A stretch of 64,000 nucleotides of DNA from Paraburkholderia guartelaensis (GCF_004353905.1 NZ_SMOD01000035.1:1-64000), one strand, 5' to 3'. Positions 33,832 through 42,287 are shown, counted from the stretch's first letter. Program-made: numbers and translations. Notes: generated by a model from the sequence alone, not told the origin.

Positions 33832-35154
33832 GTGAAGACCGCTACTCTCGAACAACTGCGTGACGGGCAACTTGCCGGCGCACGACAGCTCAAGCTCGCT
33901 TGCGGGTTGACCGAATTTCCGCGCGAAATCTTCGACCTCGCCGACACCCTCGAGGTGCTCGACCTCTCGGGCAATGCGCTCACGTCGCTGCCGGACGACC
34001 TCCCGAGGCTGCGCCATCTGCGCATTCTGTTCGCTTCGAACAACCCGTTCACCGAGTTGCCGCCTGTACTCGGCGACTGCGAATCGCTGAGCATGGTCGG
34101 CTTCAAGGCGAACCGCATCCGCCGCGTTACGGGGCGCGCGCTGCCGCCGCAATTGCGCTGGCTGATCCTGACCGATAACGACGTCGACGCGCTGCCGGCC
34201 GAAATCGGCGAGCGTCCGAATCTGCAAAAGCTGATGCTCGCCGGCAACCGGCTGCGCTCGTTGCCCGAGACGATGGCCGCGTGCAGCCGGCTCGAGCTGC
34301 TGCGGATTTCGGCGAACCGGCTCGACGCCTTGCCGGACTGGCTGTTGCGTCTGCCGCGGCTCGCGTGGCTCGCCTATGCCGGCAATCCGCTGAACGTGGC
34401 GCGCGAGCAGGTAGCGCTGGCCGATTCGCCGGTGCCCGATATCGACTGGCATACGCTCGCGCTTGGACAAACGCTCGGCGAGGGCGCGTCGGGCGTGACA
34501 CATCGCGCGACGCGTCTCCTGCGCGACGGCCATCCGGTGGAGGCGGTCGCCGTCAAGCTGTTCAAGGGCGCGGTGACGAGCGACGGTTTGCCGGAACTCG
34601 AAATGGCTGCGTGTCTGCAAGCCGGGCCGCATCCGAACCTCATCCCGGTGCTCGGCAAGATCACGGGTCATCCGCTGGGCGAGCACGGCCTCGTGATGGA
34701 ACTCATCCCTCCGGCGTTCGTCAATCTCGCCGGGCCGCCGAGCCTCGACTCGTGTACGAGGGACGTCTACGCAGCCGATGTTCTGTTCGATCGCCCGGTT
34801 GCGTTGCGGATCGCACGCGGGATCGCATCGGCGGCGCAGCATCTGCACGGGCGCGGGATCATGCACGGCGATCTCTACGCGCACAACATCCTGCACGACG
34901 GCTCAGGGCACGTATTGCTAGGCGACTTCGGCGCGGCGTCCTTTCACGATATCGACGATCGCGCACAGTCGCAGGCGCTCGAGCGCATCGAGGTACGCGC
35001 GTTCGGCTGCTTGCTGGAAGAACTCGCGCAACGTCTGGCCGGAGAGGCTAATGAACGCGACGCCGGGTTCGATGCGCTGATTGCAGACTGTTTCGCCGAG
35101 CAAGTCGACAGGCGGCCTTCGTTCGATGAGATTGTCGAGCGGCTGTCTGCCTGA
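33832..35154 (+). CDS. Leucine-rich-repeat protein kinase fusion
   Basis: Cytoplasmic protein of 440 residues joining two modules rarely combined in bacteria. Residues about 36-190 hold six to seven leucine-rich repeats (LEVLDLSGNALTSLP, LQKLMLAGNRLRSLP, LELLRISANRLDALP). Residues about 208-440 are a Hanks-type kinase with G-loop GEGASGV (216-222), AVK lysine 242, a candidate alpha-C glutamate in LPELEM, catalytic loop HGDLYAHN (Asp347, Asn352; HGD replaces HRD) and DFG 365-367. All essential residues are present, so it is probably active. No membrane segment is seen. The start is GTG with a poor ribosome-binding site. It follows the efflux operon by 123 bases and may be independent. Confidence 0.88.
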   Translation: MKTATLEQLRDGQLAGARQLKLACGLTEFPREIFDLADTLEVLDLSGNALTSLPDDLPRLRHLRILFASNNPFTELPPVLGDCESLSMVGFKANRIRRVTGRALPPQLRWLILTDNDVDALPAEIGERPNLQKLMLAGNRLRSLPETMAACSRLELLRISANRLDALPDWLLRLPRLAWLAYAGNPLNVAREQVALADSPVPDIDWHTLALGQTLGEGASGVTHRATRLLRDGHPVEAVAVKLFKGAVTSDGLPELEMAACLQAGPHPNLIPVLGKITGHPLGEHGLVMELIPPAFVNLAGPPSLDSCTRDVYAADVLFDRPVALRIARGIASAAQHLHGRGIMHGDLYAHNILHDGSGHVLLGDFGAASFHDIDDRAQSQALERIEVRAFGCLLEELAQRLAGEANERDAGFDALIADCFAEQVDRRPSFDEIVERLSA

Positions 35155-35220
35155 CGCCATGAAACGGGCGGTTTCGCTGACGCCCGAGGAATTTTCGCAA
35201 GCCGCTGAATAGTCGGCATG

Positions 35221-35241
35221 GAGGACAAGAATTCTGTCCTC
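35221..35241 (+). terminator. Intrinsic terminator after the LRR kinase gene
   Basis: Arms GAGGACA and TGTCCTC enclose a 7-base loop and are followed by CTTTCCC. It starts 67 bases after the kinase stop. The T-tract is short, so strength is uncertain. Confidence 0.5.
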
Positions 35242-35346
35242 TTTCCCACACTCATTCGTGCAACGAGCAACTACAGTTGAATCGTTGGGGATCAGTTGCA
35301 CGTTGGACCCGCCATCGCCTGATTGCCGTCCCAGGGTGTGAACGCC

Positions 35347-36336
35347 ATGAAAAAATTCCTCAGCGCGCTATTGCTCGCTTCGGCGCCGTTCGTTGCGTGG
35401 GGCGAGACGCCATTCCTCCATTCACACAGCGCGATCGTGTATGACGTCGCGCGCCACGAAGTCCTGCTCGAAAAGAACGCCGACGAGGCCCAGCCGATCG
35501 CGTCGCTCACCAAGCTGATGACGGCGATGGTCGTGCTGGACACCGCCCAGCCGTTGGGAGACACGGTGACCGTCGACAACGACGACATCGATCGGCTCAA
35601 GCATACGGGGTCCCGCATCCCTATCGGTGCGTCGCTCGAGCGAGGAGAGATGCTGCGTCTTGCGCTGATGGCGTCGGAGAACCGCGCTGCCTCCGCGCTT
35701 TCGCATGCGTTCCCGGGCGGCCAGCCGGCGTTCATCCGGCAGATGAATGAAAAGGCGCGCGCGCTGAATATGACCAATACGCACTTCGACGATCCAACCG
35801 GGCTCTCGCCCGAGAATCTCTCGACGGCGCGCGATGTCGTGAAGATGGCGGACGCCGCGGCGCGCTATCCGTTGATCGGCGAATACACGACGCTTCCCCG
35901 TTACGAAGAGGCGATCGGCACGAGGACGCGGTTCTATCACAACACCGACCCGATAGTGAGCTCAGCCGACTGGGACGTGCTGGTCGCAAAGACAGGCTAT
36001 ATCCGCGAGGCGGGGCGCTGCATCGTGGTCGATGCGAACATGCCGAACGGGCAGGTGATGATTGCGCTGCTCGGCTCGCGAACCTCGTGGGGACGCTCTG
36101 CCGATCTCGTCACGATACGGCGATGGCTAAACGGCGACGACACGCCGGTCGTCGAGCCGCGCTATTACGCAAGCGCCCGTGCGCATCATCACTATTCGAT
36201 GCTCGCGCGTTCGCACGGCGTCAGTGTGCGGCTCGCATCGTACCGGAGCGCCCCGACGCCCGGTGCGCACCGGCAGAGCGTCAAACACCATGCCGGCAAG
36301 CGGGCGCACCATACGCTGGTTGCGGCGACAGGCTAA
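35347..36336 (+). CDS. pbpG: D-alanyl-D-alanine endopeptidase (PBP7/8 family)
   Basis: Periplasmic serine peptidase of 329 residues of the S11 family, which cleaves peptidoglycan cross-links. It has a signal peptide (KKFLSALLLASAPFVAWG) and the three active-site motifs SLTK (53-56), SEN (110-112) and KTG (215-217). The C-terminal domain carries a His-rich, basic tail (HHHYSM and later HHAGKRAHH). The start is set at the ATG opening the signal peptide. Its stop overlaps the convergent XRE gene by 3-4 bases. Confidence 0.9.
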   Translation: MKKFLSALLLASAPFVAWGETPFLHSHSAIVYDVARHEVLLEKNADEAQPIASLTKLMTAMVVLDTAQPLGDTVTVDNDDIDRLKHTGSRIPIGASLERGEMLRLALMASENRAASALSHAFPGGQPAFIRQMNEKARALNMTNTHFDDPTGLSPENLSTARDVVKMADAAARYPLIGEYTTLPRYEEAIGTRTRFYHNTDPIVSSADWDVLVAKTGYIREAGRCIVVDANMPNGQVMIALLGSRTSWGRSADLVTIRRWLNGDDTPVVEPRYYASARAHHHYSMLARSHGVSVRLASYRSAPTPGAHRQSVKHHAGKRAHHTLVAATG

Positions 36337-37121
36337 ACGGCATCCGCGCCGGCCGGTGTGTAGATTGCGAGCTTCAGCGCCGGATCGTCGTTCGCCTGAA
36401 ACGTTGCGTACTCGTAGCGCTGCGTACCGTGCTTCGCGTGCGCCAGGACCTTCTGCCCCGACGCGCCGCTGCGCACGTCGTGCGCATTCCACCACCTCGC
36501 GAACTCCTCGCTGCCTGAACGCAGGCGCTCGACCAGTTCGACGAACGCAGGGTCGCCCGCATAGAGGTCGTGGCTCGTGCGAAACAGCGCGATCATGCGG
36601 CGGGCTTCATCGGACCAGCTAGCACCAAAGAGCCGCCGTGCCTCGGGTTCGATGAACATGTAGGTCATGATGTTGCGATCTTCCGCAGCGAGGCGGTCGA
36701 AGCCAAGCAGATCGGAGGCGGCCTCGTTGCACACGAGGATGTCCCAGCGCCGGCCCGCGACGTAAGCGGGCAGACCGAGGCTGGCGACGATCCGCGCAAG
36801 GGTCGGCGGCACGCTCTCGCGGGCGAAGACGCGCGGCTCGCCGCGCTGCGCGAGCGCGCGCAAATGGGCGGCTTCGGCCTTGTCGAGCCGCAGTGCCTGG
36901 GCAAGCGCATCGAGCGTCGCATCCGAAGGGCTGACCGCGCGCCCCTGCTCGAGCCGGACATACCAGTCCACGCCGATGCCTGCGAGTTCCGCGACTTCTT
37001 CACGCCGCAGGCCGGGCGTGCGGCGGCGCCGGCCGCCGCCCAGGCCAACGTCGTCGGGGCTCAATTTCTTGCGCCGGGAGCGCAGAAATTCGCCGAATTG
37101 GGTTTGTGTCGTGGCTGTCAT
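36333..37121 (-). CDS. XRE-family regulator with MmyB-like ligand domain
   Basis: Regulator of 262 residues. The N-terminal helix-turn-helix has the typical TPGLRREEVAELAGIGVDWYVRLEQGR segment of this widespread group, and the C-terminal half is a PAS-like MmyB domain that binds fatty-acid-like ligands in some members (WDILVCNEAASDLLG, MIALFRTSHDLYAGDPAF, HAKHGTQRYEYATF). Members usually control an adjacent oxidoreductase gene. Here the divergent zinc-type dehydrogenase is 108 bases away, fitting that pattern. Confidence 0.88.
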   Translation of the reverse strand: MTATTQTQFGEFLRSRRKKLSPDDVGLGGGRRRRTPGLRREEVAELAGIGVDWYVRLEQGRAVSPSDATLDALAQALRLDKAEAAHLRALAQRGEPRVFARESVPPTLARIVASLGLPAYVAGRRWDILVCNEAASDLLGFDRLAAEDRNIMTYMFIEPEARRLFGASWSDEARRMIALFRTSHDLYAGDPAFVELVERLRSGSEEFARWWNAHDVRSGASGQKVLAHAKHGTQRYEYATFQANDDPALKLAIYTPAGADAV

Positions 37122-37203
37122 CGCGTTCGCTTCGTGCAGGGTGGGAGTGCGCAATCCTGGGATCGCAGCGGGCCTTGTTGCCCATTCTAAGCCTGCCAGA
37201 ATC

Positions 37204-37229
37204 GGCGCTTTCCCCCTTCTGGAAGCGCC
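37204..37229 (+). promoter_or_regulatory. Hairpin covering the ribosome-binding site of the dehydrogenase gene
   Basis: GGCGCTT and AAGCGCC can pair, with further imperfect TCC/GGA pairing inside. The right arm contains the ribosome-binding site GGAAG and ends on the base before the ATG. In the mRNA the stem would hide the start, so it may tune translation. This is structural inference from sequence. Confidence 0.4.
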
Positions 37230-38309
37230 ATGAAAGCTGCCATTCTGAAAACCCTCAACACGCCGCTCGCGATCGAACAGATACCGGATCCCTCTGCCGG
37301 CACCGGCGAGGTCGTCGTGGACGTCGTTGCGGCGCCGGTGTTGTCCTATGCGCAGGAAGTGTTCAGCGGAGAACGCCGCTATCCCATCGAACTGCCGATC
37401 GTGCCAGGCTGCGGCGCGATCGGCCGGGTGCGGACCATCGGCCCGGATGCGACGAAACTGCAACCGGTTGACTGGGTGTTCTGCGATCCGACGGTGCGTG
37501 CTCGCGACGACGCGCTGATGCCCGACATCGTGCTGCAGGGCTGGAGCGCGCGGGGCGAGGGCGGCCAGAAATTGCAGCGCTATTTTCATGACGGCCCGTT
37601 CGCGGAACAGCTAAGGGTGCCGACCGAAAACGCGGTGCGTATCGGCGACATCGATCCGGCCGACGCTGCACGATGGTGTGCGCTCAATACGCTGCTCGTG
37701 CCTTATGGCGGGCTGCTCGCGTCCGATCTGCGGGCGGGCGAGATCCTGCTCGTGAGCGGCGCGACCGGCAACTTCGGCAGCGCGTGCGTCGCGGTGGCGC
37801 TCGCGATGGGCGCGCGGTGCGTCGTTGCACCTGGGCGCAACGTGCAGGCGCTCGACAAGCTGGCGCGCAAATTCGGCAAGCGCGTGAGAACCGTGGCGCT
37901 TTCCGGCGACGAGGCAACGGATCGCCAACGCATGCAACGGGCGGCGCCTGGGCCGATAGACTGCGTGATGGACCTGATGCCGCCATCGGTTCCGGCGACG
38001 ACGGTGCGCGCCGCGGTGATGGCGGTCCGCCCATACGGGCGCGTGGTCCTGATGGGCGGTGTCGGCATGCTGGGTGGAGCCGGGCTCGAGCTGCCTTATC
38101 CGTGGATCATGCGCAATGACATCACGTTGCGGGGCAAGTGGATGTACCCAACGCACGCCGTGACGCTAATGGCCGGTTTGATTCACGGGGCACTGCTCGA
38201 TCTGCGCCATTTCGATGTGACGACCTTCGCGCTCGACGATGCGAACGAGGCCGTCGCGCATGCGGCGGCGAACGGCGGCCCATTCAACATGACGGTGATT
38301 TGCCCGTAG
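37230..38309 (+). CDS. Zinc-type alcohol dehydrogenase / quinone-oxidoreductase-like MDR protein
   Basis: Medium-chain dehydrogenase/reductase superfamily protein of 359 residues. It has the GroES-like N-terminal domain with PGCGAIGRVRTIGPD and a Rossmann domain with LVSGATGNFGSACVAVALAMGA. The usual catalytic-zinc Cys after the first beta strands is replaced (LSYAQEVF), so it may be a zinc-independent reductase. It is divergent from its probable XRE regulator and its ribosome-binding site lies in a hairpin. Confidence 0.84.
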   Translation: MKAAILKTLNTPLAIEQIPDPSAGTGEVVVDVVAAPVLSYAQEVFSGERRYPIELPIVPGCGAIGRVRTIGPDATKLQPVDWVFCDPTVRARDDALMPDIVLQGWSARGEGGQKLQRYFHDGPFAEQLRVPTENAVRIGDIDPADAARWCALNTLLVPYGGLLASDLRAGEILLVSGATGNFGSACVAVALAMGARCVVAPGRNVQALDKLARKFGKRVRTVALSGDEATDRQRMQRAAPGPIDCVMDLMPPSVPATTVRAAVMAVRPYGRVVLMGGVGMLGGAGLELPYPWIMRNDITLRGKWMYPTHAVTLMAGLIHGALLDLRHFDVTTFALDDANEAVAHAAANGGPFNMTVICP

Positions 38310-38316
38310 CCTCGAT

Positions 38317-39483
38317 TCATGCGCCTTGCGGGGATGAACGGCGCGCGCCGGGCCGTCCCGCCAATGCGGTAAGCGCCGTTCGAGGTAATTCTTCCGTGGC
38401 GAGCGCCCACAGCGAATACGCCACGCCGCGCTGGAGCAACAAGCCGACAGCATTGCGGAGTTCGCCCCTGCCCAGCGCATAGACCGAGTCAGTGACGGCC
38501 TTGGCGCCGTGCATCAGCACGCTGGCATGCCGGTAGCACCCCATCATGCAGGCGTTGCACGGTTCGCGTTGATCGGGCAGACGGTCGAGGTCGAACACGG
38601 AGCCCATGGGCTCATGCCACGGTTCGCAACGCCAGACATCGAGGTTCCAGTCGATATAAAAATACTTGCTCCCGGCGATGCACGGAATGCGTTGCTGCTC
38701 GCCGCGCACGAACCGTGCGACCTCGTCCAGCGCGGCGCTCGGGTCCATCACGCGAAAGTGCTTTTTGAGGGCTTCGATGGCACTCAATGCTTCGAGTAGT
38801 TCGTCACGGCTGAGGTCGACAAGCTTCGAATTCTCGTCGTAAACCAGCGATGTGGAACCGAATGCGTCGCGCCTTGGGTAGGAAAACACCACCGAATCGA
38901 AGCCAAGGTGGCTGAGTGTTTCGGGAAGCGACTCGTACTGGACGAGATGGCTCACCGTCACCGTTGCGCAGACCGGGATGCCGAAGCCGTGCGCCTGGGT
39001 GATGCCCTCGCGGATGCGGGCCGCAAGGCCTGGCAGGCCGCGATTGTGCTCGTGCTCGCTCATGTCAGCGCTATCGATCGAGATCAGCAGCCGCTTGAGG
39101 CCGGCGGCGGCCAGTTGCTTGATGTGGCGGGGGAGGAACCAGCCGTTCGTGATCACGCCGCACTGGATGCCGGCTTTCGTGGCCGAGCTGACGAGCGATT
39201 CGATCTGCGGGTGGACGAGAGGCTCGCCGCCCTGCAGCGTCATGTAGCGAATCTTGCGTCTGCGCAGCATCGGCATCGCGCGCTCGAACGCATCGGGATC
39301 GAGATAGCGGCGCGGGCCTGCCATTTTCTTCTCGCGCGAAAAGCCGCAAAAGTCGCACGCAGCGTTGCAAACATTCGTCACCGAGACGTCACAGACCGCA
39401 GGCAGTGGATTGTGTGGCTCGTTCGCGTCGTTGCTTACATTTGGCAAACTGCGCCACTTGATGGTCCGCTCTGTCCTGTCCAT
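38317..39483 (-). CDS. Radical SAM protein with SPASM-like C-terminus
   Basis: Radical SAM enzyme of 388 residues. The cluster-binding CxxxCxxC is C39-C43-C46 in VCNAACDFCGF, followed by the LQGGEPLVHP and GVITNGWF blocks. The C-terminal region has further cysteines (IPCIAG, WRCEPW, CNACMMGC) suited to one or two auxiliary 4Fe-4S clusters. SPASM proteins often modify peptides or anaerobic maturases, but no precursor peptide is evident nearby. HpnH-like hopanoid enzymes are another possibility; the neighbours do not support it. It converges on the dehydrogenase gene with 7 bases between. Confidence 0.82.
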   Translation of the reverse strand: MDRTERTIKWRSLPNVSNDANEPHNPLPAVCDVSVTNVCNAACDFCGFSREKKMAGPRRYLDPDAFERAMPMLRRRKIRYMTLQGGEPLVHPQIESLVSSATKAGIQCGVITNGWFLPRHIKQLAAAGLKRLLISIDSADMSEHEHNRGLPGLAARIREGITQAHGFGIPVCATVTVSHLVQYESLPETLSHLGFDSVVFSYPRRDAFGSTSLVYDENSKLVDLSRDELLEALSAIEALKKHFRVMDPSAALDEVARFVRGEQQRIPCIAGSKYFYIDWNLDVWRCEPWHEPMGSVFDLDRLPDQREPCNACMMGCYRHASVLMHGAKAVTDSVYALGRGELRNAVGLLLQRGVAYSLWALATEELPRTALTALAGRPGARRSSPQGA

Positions 39484-39586
39484 GGTGCTGGTGCCCTCAC
39501 GGTTTGCCGGCTCATTGCGCTCGAACCATCATAGGTTACGCTACGCACGCGCGCCGCATCGGGTACGATTTTTATTCAAGAATGGC

Positions 39587-39605
39587 TCAAACAAATCTTG
39601 TTTGA
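39587..39605. promoter_or_regulatory. Perfect inverted repeat upstream of the VOC gene
   Basis: TCAAACAA-ATC-TTGTTTGA has 8-bp arms and a 3-base centre. It lies in the A/T-richer part of the 230-base gap between the radical SAM and VOC starts, 109 bases before the VOC ATG. It could be an operator; the short centre makes a terminator unlikely. Confidence 0.45.
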
Positions 39606-39713
39606 CTGGCTAGTGCGAGGCGACTTCAATCCCCATACTCGAGGTGTCTCGCCGGAATTTCGGTTCCGGGCGAATTTGCGAACGCTATGCACTGGCTGCA
39701 GAAGGAGGGGGAA

Positions 39714-40172
39714 ATGGTTGACACTTCAACCACGAAGCCGCGCGCGATCGGCTTCAACCACGTCGCGCTGGAGGTCGGCGATATCGAGGAGGCGCTGGCC
39801 TTCTATGGCCGCATCTTCGACTTTCAATTGCGCGGCAAGAGCAAGACGATGGCCTTCATCGATCTTGGCGATCAATTCATCGCGTTGCAGGCGGGGCGCA
39901 AACAGCCCGCTGATGATGGCCGGCATGTCGGCCTTGTTGTCGATGACAAGGAGGCGGCGCGCGCCGCACTCAAGGCGGCGGGCGTGAAGACGCTCGACGG
40001 TCCGTTTCTGGATTTTCGCGACCCATGGGGCAATCGCATCGAGATCGTGGGCTACGACAACATCCAGTACACGAAGGCGCCGAACGTTCTGCGCGGCATG
40101 GGCCTGACGCACCTGTCCAAGAACGAAAGCGCGCAAAAGGAACTGGCCGAAAAAGGGATGGCAGCGAGTTGA
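39714..40172 (+). CDS. VOC-family (glyoxalase/bleomycin resistance fold) protein
   Basis: Single-domain VOC protein of 152 residues with paired beta-alpha-beta-beta-beta units. It has NHVALEVGDIEEALAFYGRIFDF at the N-terminus, then RHVGLVVDD, and FRDPWGNRIEIVGYDN at the end. The putative metal ligands are the His of NHVAL and the Glu of RIEIV. The family covers dioxygenases, glyoxalases and resistance proteins. The start is the ATG behind a long AGGAGG-type purine run. Confidence 0.85.
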   Translation: MVDTSTTKPRAIGFNHVALEVGDIEEALAFYGRIFDFQLRGKSKTMAFIDLGDQFIALQAGRKQPADDGRHVGLVVDDKEAARAALKAAGVKTLDGPFLDFRDPWGNRIEIVGYDNIQYTKAPNVLRGMGLTHLSKNESAQKELAEKGMAAS

Positions 40173-40217
40173 AATCGAGGTTTCGGTGACCGCTTTTCGG
40201 TAGCGCTGCTGCTTCGC

Positions 40218-41189
40218 TCAATTCGGTTGCGGTTGCGGTTGGGGCTGAGGTTGCGGCTGTGGAAGTGGTTGCGGCTGTGGAATTGGTTGCGCTTGTGGTG
40301 GTGGTTGCGGTAGCGGCTGTGGTTGCAATTGTGGCTGAGGTTGCGGTAGCGGCAGTGGTTGCGGTTGCTGTTGGGGCTGAGGCTGCAGTAGCGGTTGCGG
40401 CTGCGGCGCCGTAATCGGTTCGAGGCCGGTGCGCGAAATTGCGGCCGCCGCATCCGGCGAGGACAGAAAGCGGATCAGTGCCTCTGCGCCGGCAGGATTT
40501 CTCGCTGTGGTGGCAATGCCCCCGGAGTACACCGTGTAGCGTTGTACTTCCGCGGGCAAACTGCCGACTACCGTTATGCCCTTCACCGGCAACAGCTCCA
40601 CGACCTGCTGCAAGCCGATCTCCGCGTCGCCGTTCGCGACGACAGTGGCGACCCGCTCGGCGGAAACCATGCGGCTCTTGCTTTTCACACGCCCGTCAAT
40701 GCCGAGGCGCGAAAACAACTCGTTGCCGATATCGATTCCACTCGCGCTTTGCGGATAGACAATCGACTTCGCTGCAAGCAGCGTACGTCGCAACGCATCG
40801 ACAGTGCTGATGTCCGGTTTCGGCGCACCCTCGCGCACCACCATACCAATTGGCGAGCGTGCGAAGTCCACCTTGCTGCCAGGCACTACGTTGCCGGCGT
40901 GAATCTCGTCGTCGAGCGCATAGCTGACCACGATGAGCACGTCGGCCCACTCGCCACGCGCAAGCCGCACAGGAATCGCATTCAGGGCCGTGCCCGACGC
41001 CGCTCCCCAGACGGTGACCAATGTATTGCCGCTCTCATCCTCGAATTGCGGACCGAGGTCGCGATACGCTGGCGCAAACCAGCCCGACATCATGACCTTG
41101 ACCTGGTCTGCCAAAGACACGCTGGGGCTTAGTAAAGCGAGCGTTATGCAGAACGCGAGTGTGCGAACCTTTAGCTTTTGGATAGTCAC
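40218..41189 (-). CDS. ModA-like periplasmic binding protein with Gln-Pro repeat tail
   Basis: Secreted protein of 323 residues. The signal peptide (KLKVRTLAFCITLALLSPSVSLA) is followed by a type 2 periplasmic-binding fold of the molybdate/extracellular solute-binding class (VMMSGWFAPAYRDLGPQFE, WADVLIVVSYALDD, ERVATVVANGDAEIGLQQV, NPAGAEALIRFL). The last 60-odd residues are a Gln-Pro-rich repeat that is not part of the fold. The start is GTG, chosen because it opens the signal peptide. No ABC permease or ATPase is adjacent, so it may not serve a transporter. Confidence 0.78.
   Translation of the reverse strand: MTIQKLKVRTLAFCITLALLSPSVSLADQVKVMMSGWFAPAYRDLGPQFEDESGNTLVTVWGAASGTALNAIPVRLARGEWADVLIVVSYALDDEIHAGNVVPGSKVDFARSPIGMVVREGAPKPDISTVDALRRTLLAAKSIVYPQSASGIDIGNELFSRLGIDGRVKSKSRMVSAERVATVVANGDAEIGLQQVVELLPVKGITVVGSLPAEVQRYTVYSGGIATTARNPAGAEALIRFLSSPDAAAAISRTGLEPITAPQPQPLLQPQPQQQPQPLPLPQPQPQLQPQPLPQPPPQAQPIPQPQPLPQPQPQPQPQPQPN
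40221..40409 (-). repeat. Degenerate Gln-Pro coding repeat
   Basis: About 190 bases made of imperfect 6- and 12-base units (on the plus strand GGTTGCGGTT and GGTTGTGGCT variants) encode (Gln-Pro)n with Leu, Ile or Ala interruptions at the C-terminus of the binding protein. Reading frame is kept throughout, so copy number changes by units of 6 bases would be tolerated. It is a likely source of length variation between strains. Confidence 0.75.
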
Positions 41190-41443
41190 GGCTGCGCCCC
41201 AACTCGATCGGCTGATCCGGCACCACGGACATGAATCGCTCCCTATTTGCGATAGCAACGTATGAAGAAAGCGTTGCAACGAAAGCGCGTCGTGGCTATG
41301 ACCTTTTGCATCGTTTATACAACACGTTCGTTTGTGCACACACTGCTTTTCTTCGCCTCTGATAGTCTTTTCCCAGCGACAGTTCGGGCGGTTATCAAAC
41401 TTGACGCGTGCGATCGTGAAATCGAAGACAGGGGGGCTTATCC

Positions 41444-41719
41444 ATGTTGCATTGGCTTTCAAACTTGATTGCCCACAATGCCGCAACGCCGGAGAAGCAG
41501 GCTCAACGCGCGCTAGGTGAATTGCGCATGGCACTGTTCCAGGCCGAACAGCGGGTTCTGGATGCGCAACTGCAGGCCGAGTATTACCGCACGCGAATTG
41601 CGTTTTGCGAGGAAGTGCTGAAGGCCGGCATCGAACAGGTGTCGGACCAGCGCAAAGGGCAACGTGAAGCGGTCACGCACGACTTGCGTCCGAGCCTGAA
41701 GCTTACGACTTCGCAATAG
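41444..41719 (+). CDS. Small coiled-coil protein, unknown function
   Basis: Protein of 91 residues, mostly helical and predicted to form a coiled coil (KQAQRALGELRMALFQAEQRVLDAQL). The ribosome-binding site is a run of G residues (GGGGGG) 7-12 bases before the ATG. There is no signal or membrane segment. It is divergent from the ModA-like gene and is followed by a 330-base stretch with no evident gene. I recognise no family with confidence. Confidence 0.65.
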   Translation: MLHWLSNLIAHNAATPEKQAQRALGELRMALFQAEQRVLDAQLQAEYYRTRIAFCEEVLKAGIEQVSDQRKGQREAVTHDLRPSLKLTTSQ

Positions 41720-41764
41720 TCGAGCATCGCGGCGGGCCTCCTCCTGAATCAGGTACAGGATAAA

Positions 41765-41781
41765 ACATCACAACGTGATGT
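41765..41781. promoter_or_regulatory. Perfect inverted repeat in a 330-base gene-free stretch
   Basis: ACATCAC-AAC-GTGATGT has 7-bp arms with a 3-base centre and runs into TAATAT, which could be a -10 element. The gap between the coiled-coil gene and the 57-codon gene otherwise shows nothing I can identify. It probably marks a regulated promoter for the small gene downstream. Confidence 0.45.
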
Positions 41782-42049
41782 AATATCTATTCGGAGGCAC
41801 TCTACGGCTGACGTACGCCTGAATCCGCGCAGCGATTTGGGGCCAAAGCGAATGGCCTCACGGATTCGCGCGATGGGTTGGGAGGAGCCGCAGCCATTGC
41901 GGCCACGGCACTGAACTTGCTGAGTCGGTGTGTAGGGCACCTTACTGGTTGATGGTTTCGTCTCAAGACGCAGGGGCGATGCGTGTGACGACTTCGCAAG
42001 GTCTTGAAACGATCCACTCCAACCGATAGACCTACACAAGGAGACGATC

Positions 42050-42223
42050 ATGGACTACCGTGAGCATAGCCAACCGCAGGAGAAGCAGGACGGCGCTGAT
42101 GCGGCTGACGAACCTTTCCTGCACCCATACCGTGCGTTATTGCACGAACCCACCGTCGTGCTGGTCGGCAACCCAAGTGACCGTGCAGACGTGGCCACGT
42201 CGGCGATACTAGGCTACAACTGA
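42050..42223 (+). CDS. 57-residue hypothetical protein
   Basis: A short frame with a very good ribosome-binding site (AAGGAG, 6 bases to ATG), beginning MDYREHSQPQEKQDG and ending SAILGYN before TGA. The protein is polar and acidic at the N-terminus, with a hydrophobic PTVVLVGNP segment near the middle. A strong bidirectional terminator follows 65 bases later, and a palindrome precedes it. Together these support a real small gene; no family is recognised. Confidence 0.6.
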   Translation: MDYREHSQPQEKQDGADAADEPFLHPYRALLHEPTVVLVGNPSDRADVATSAILGYN

Positions 42224-42287
42224 CGGCAACGTGTGCCGGTCGAGTATTCTGTATTCCGAACTATTTGCTTGACGAATCAACGTTGGC

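Noticed and set aside
40221..40409. CRISPR-like or noncoding tandem repeat
   Set aside because: Units are 6-12 bases, degenerate and keep the reading frame of the binding-protein gene. No spacer structure or cas gene exists; no CRISPR array was seen anywhere in the window.
41262..41468. Short plus-strand frame between the ModA-like and coiled-coil genes
   Set aside because: It overlaps the better supported coiled-coil gene start in another frame, lacks a ribosome-binding site, and shows no convincing features.
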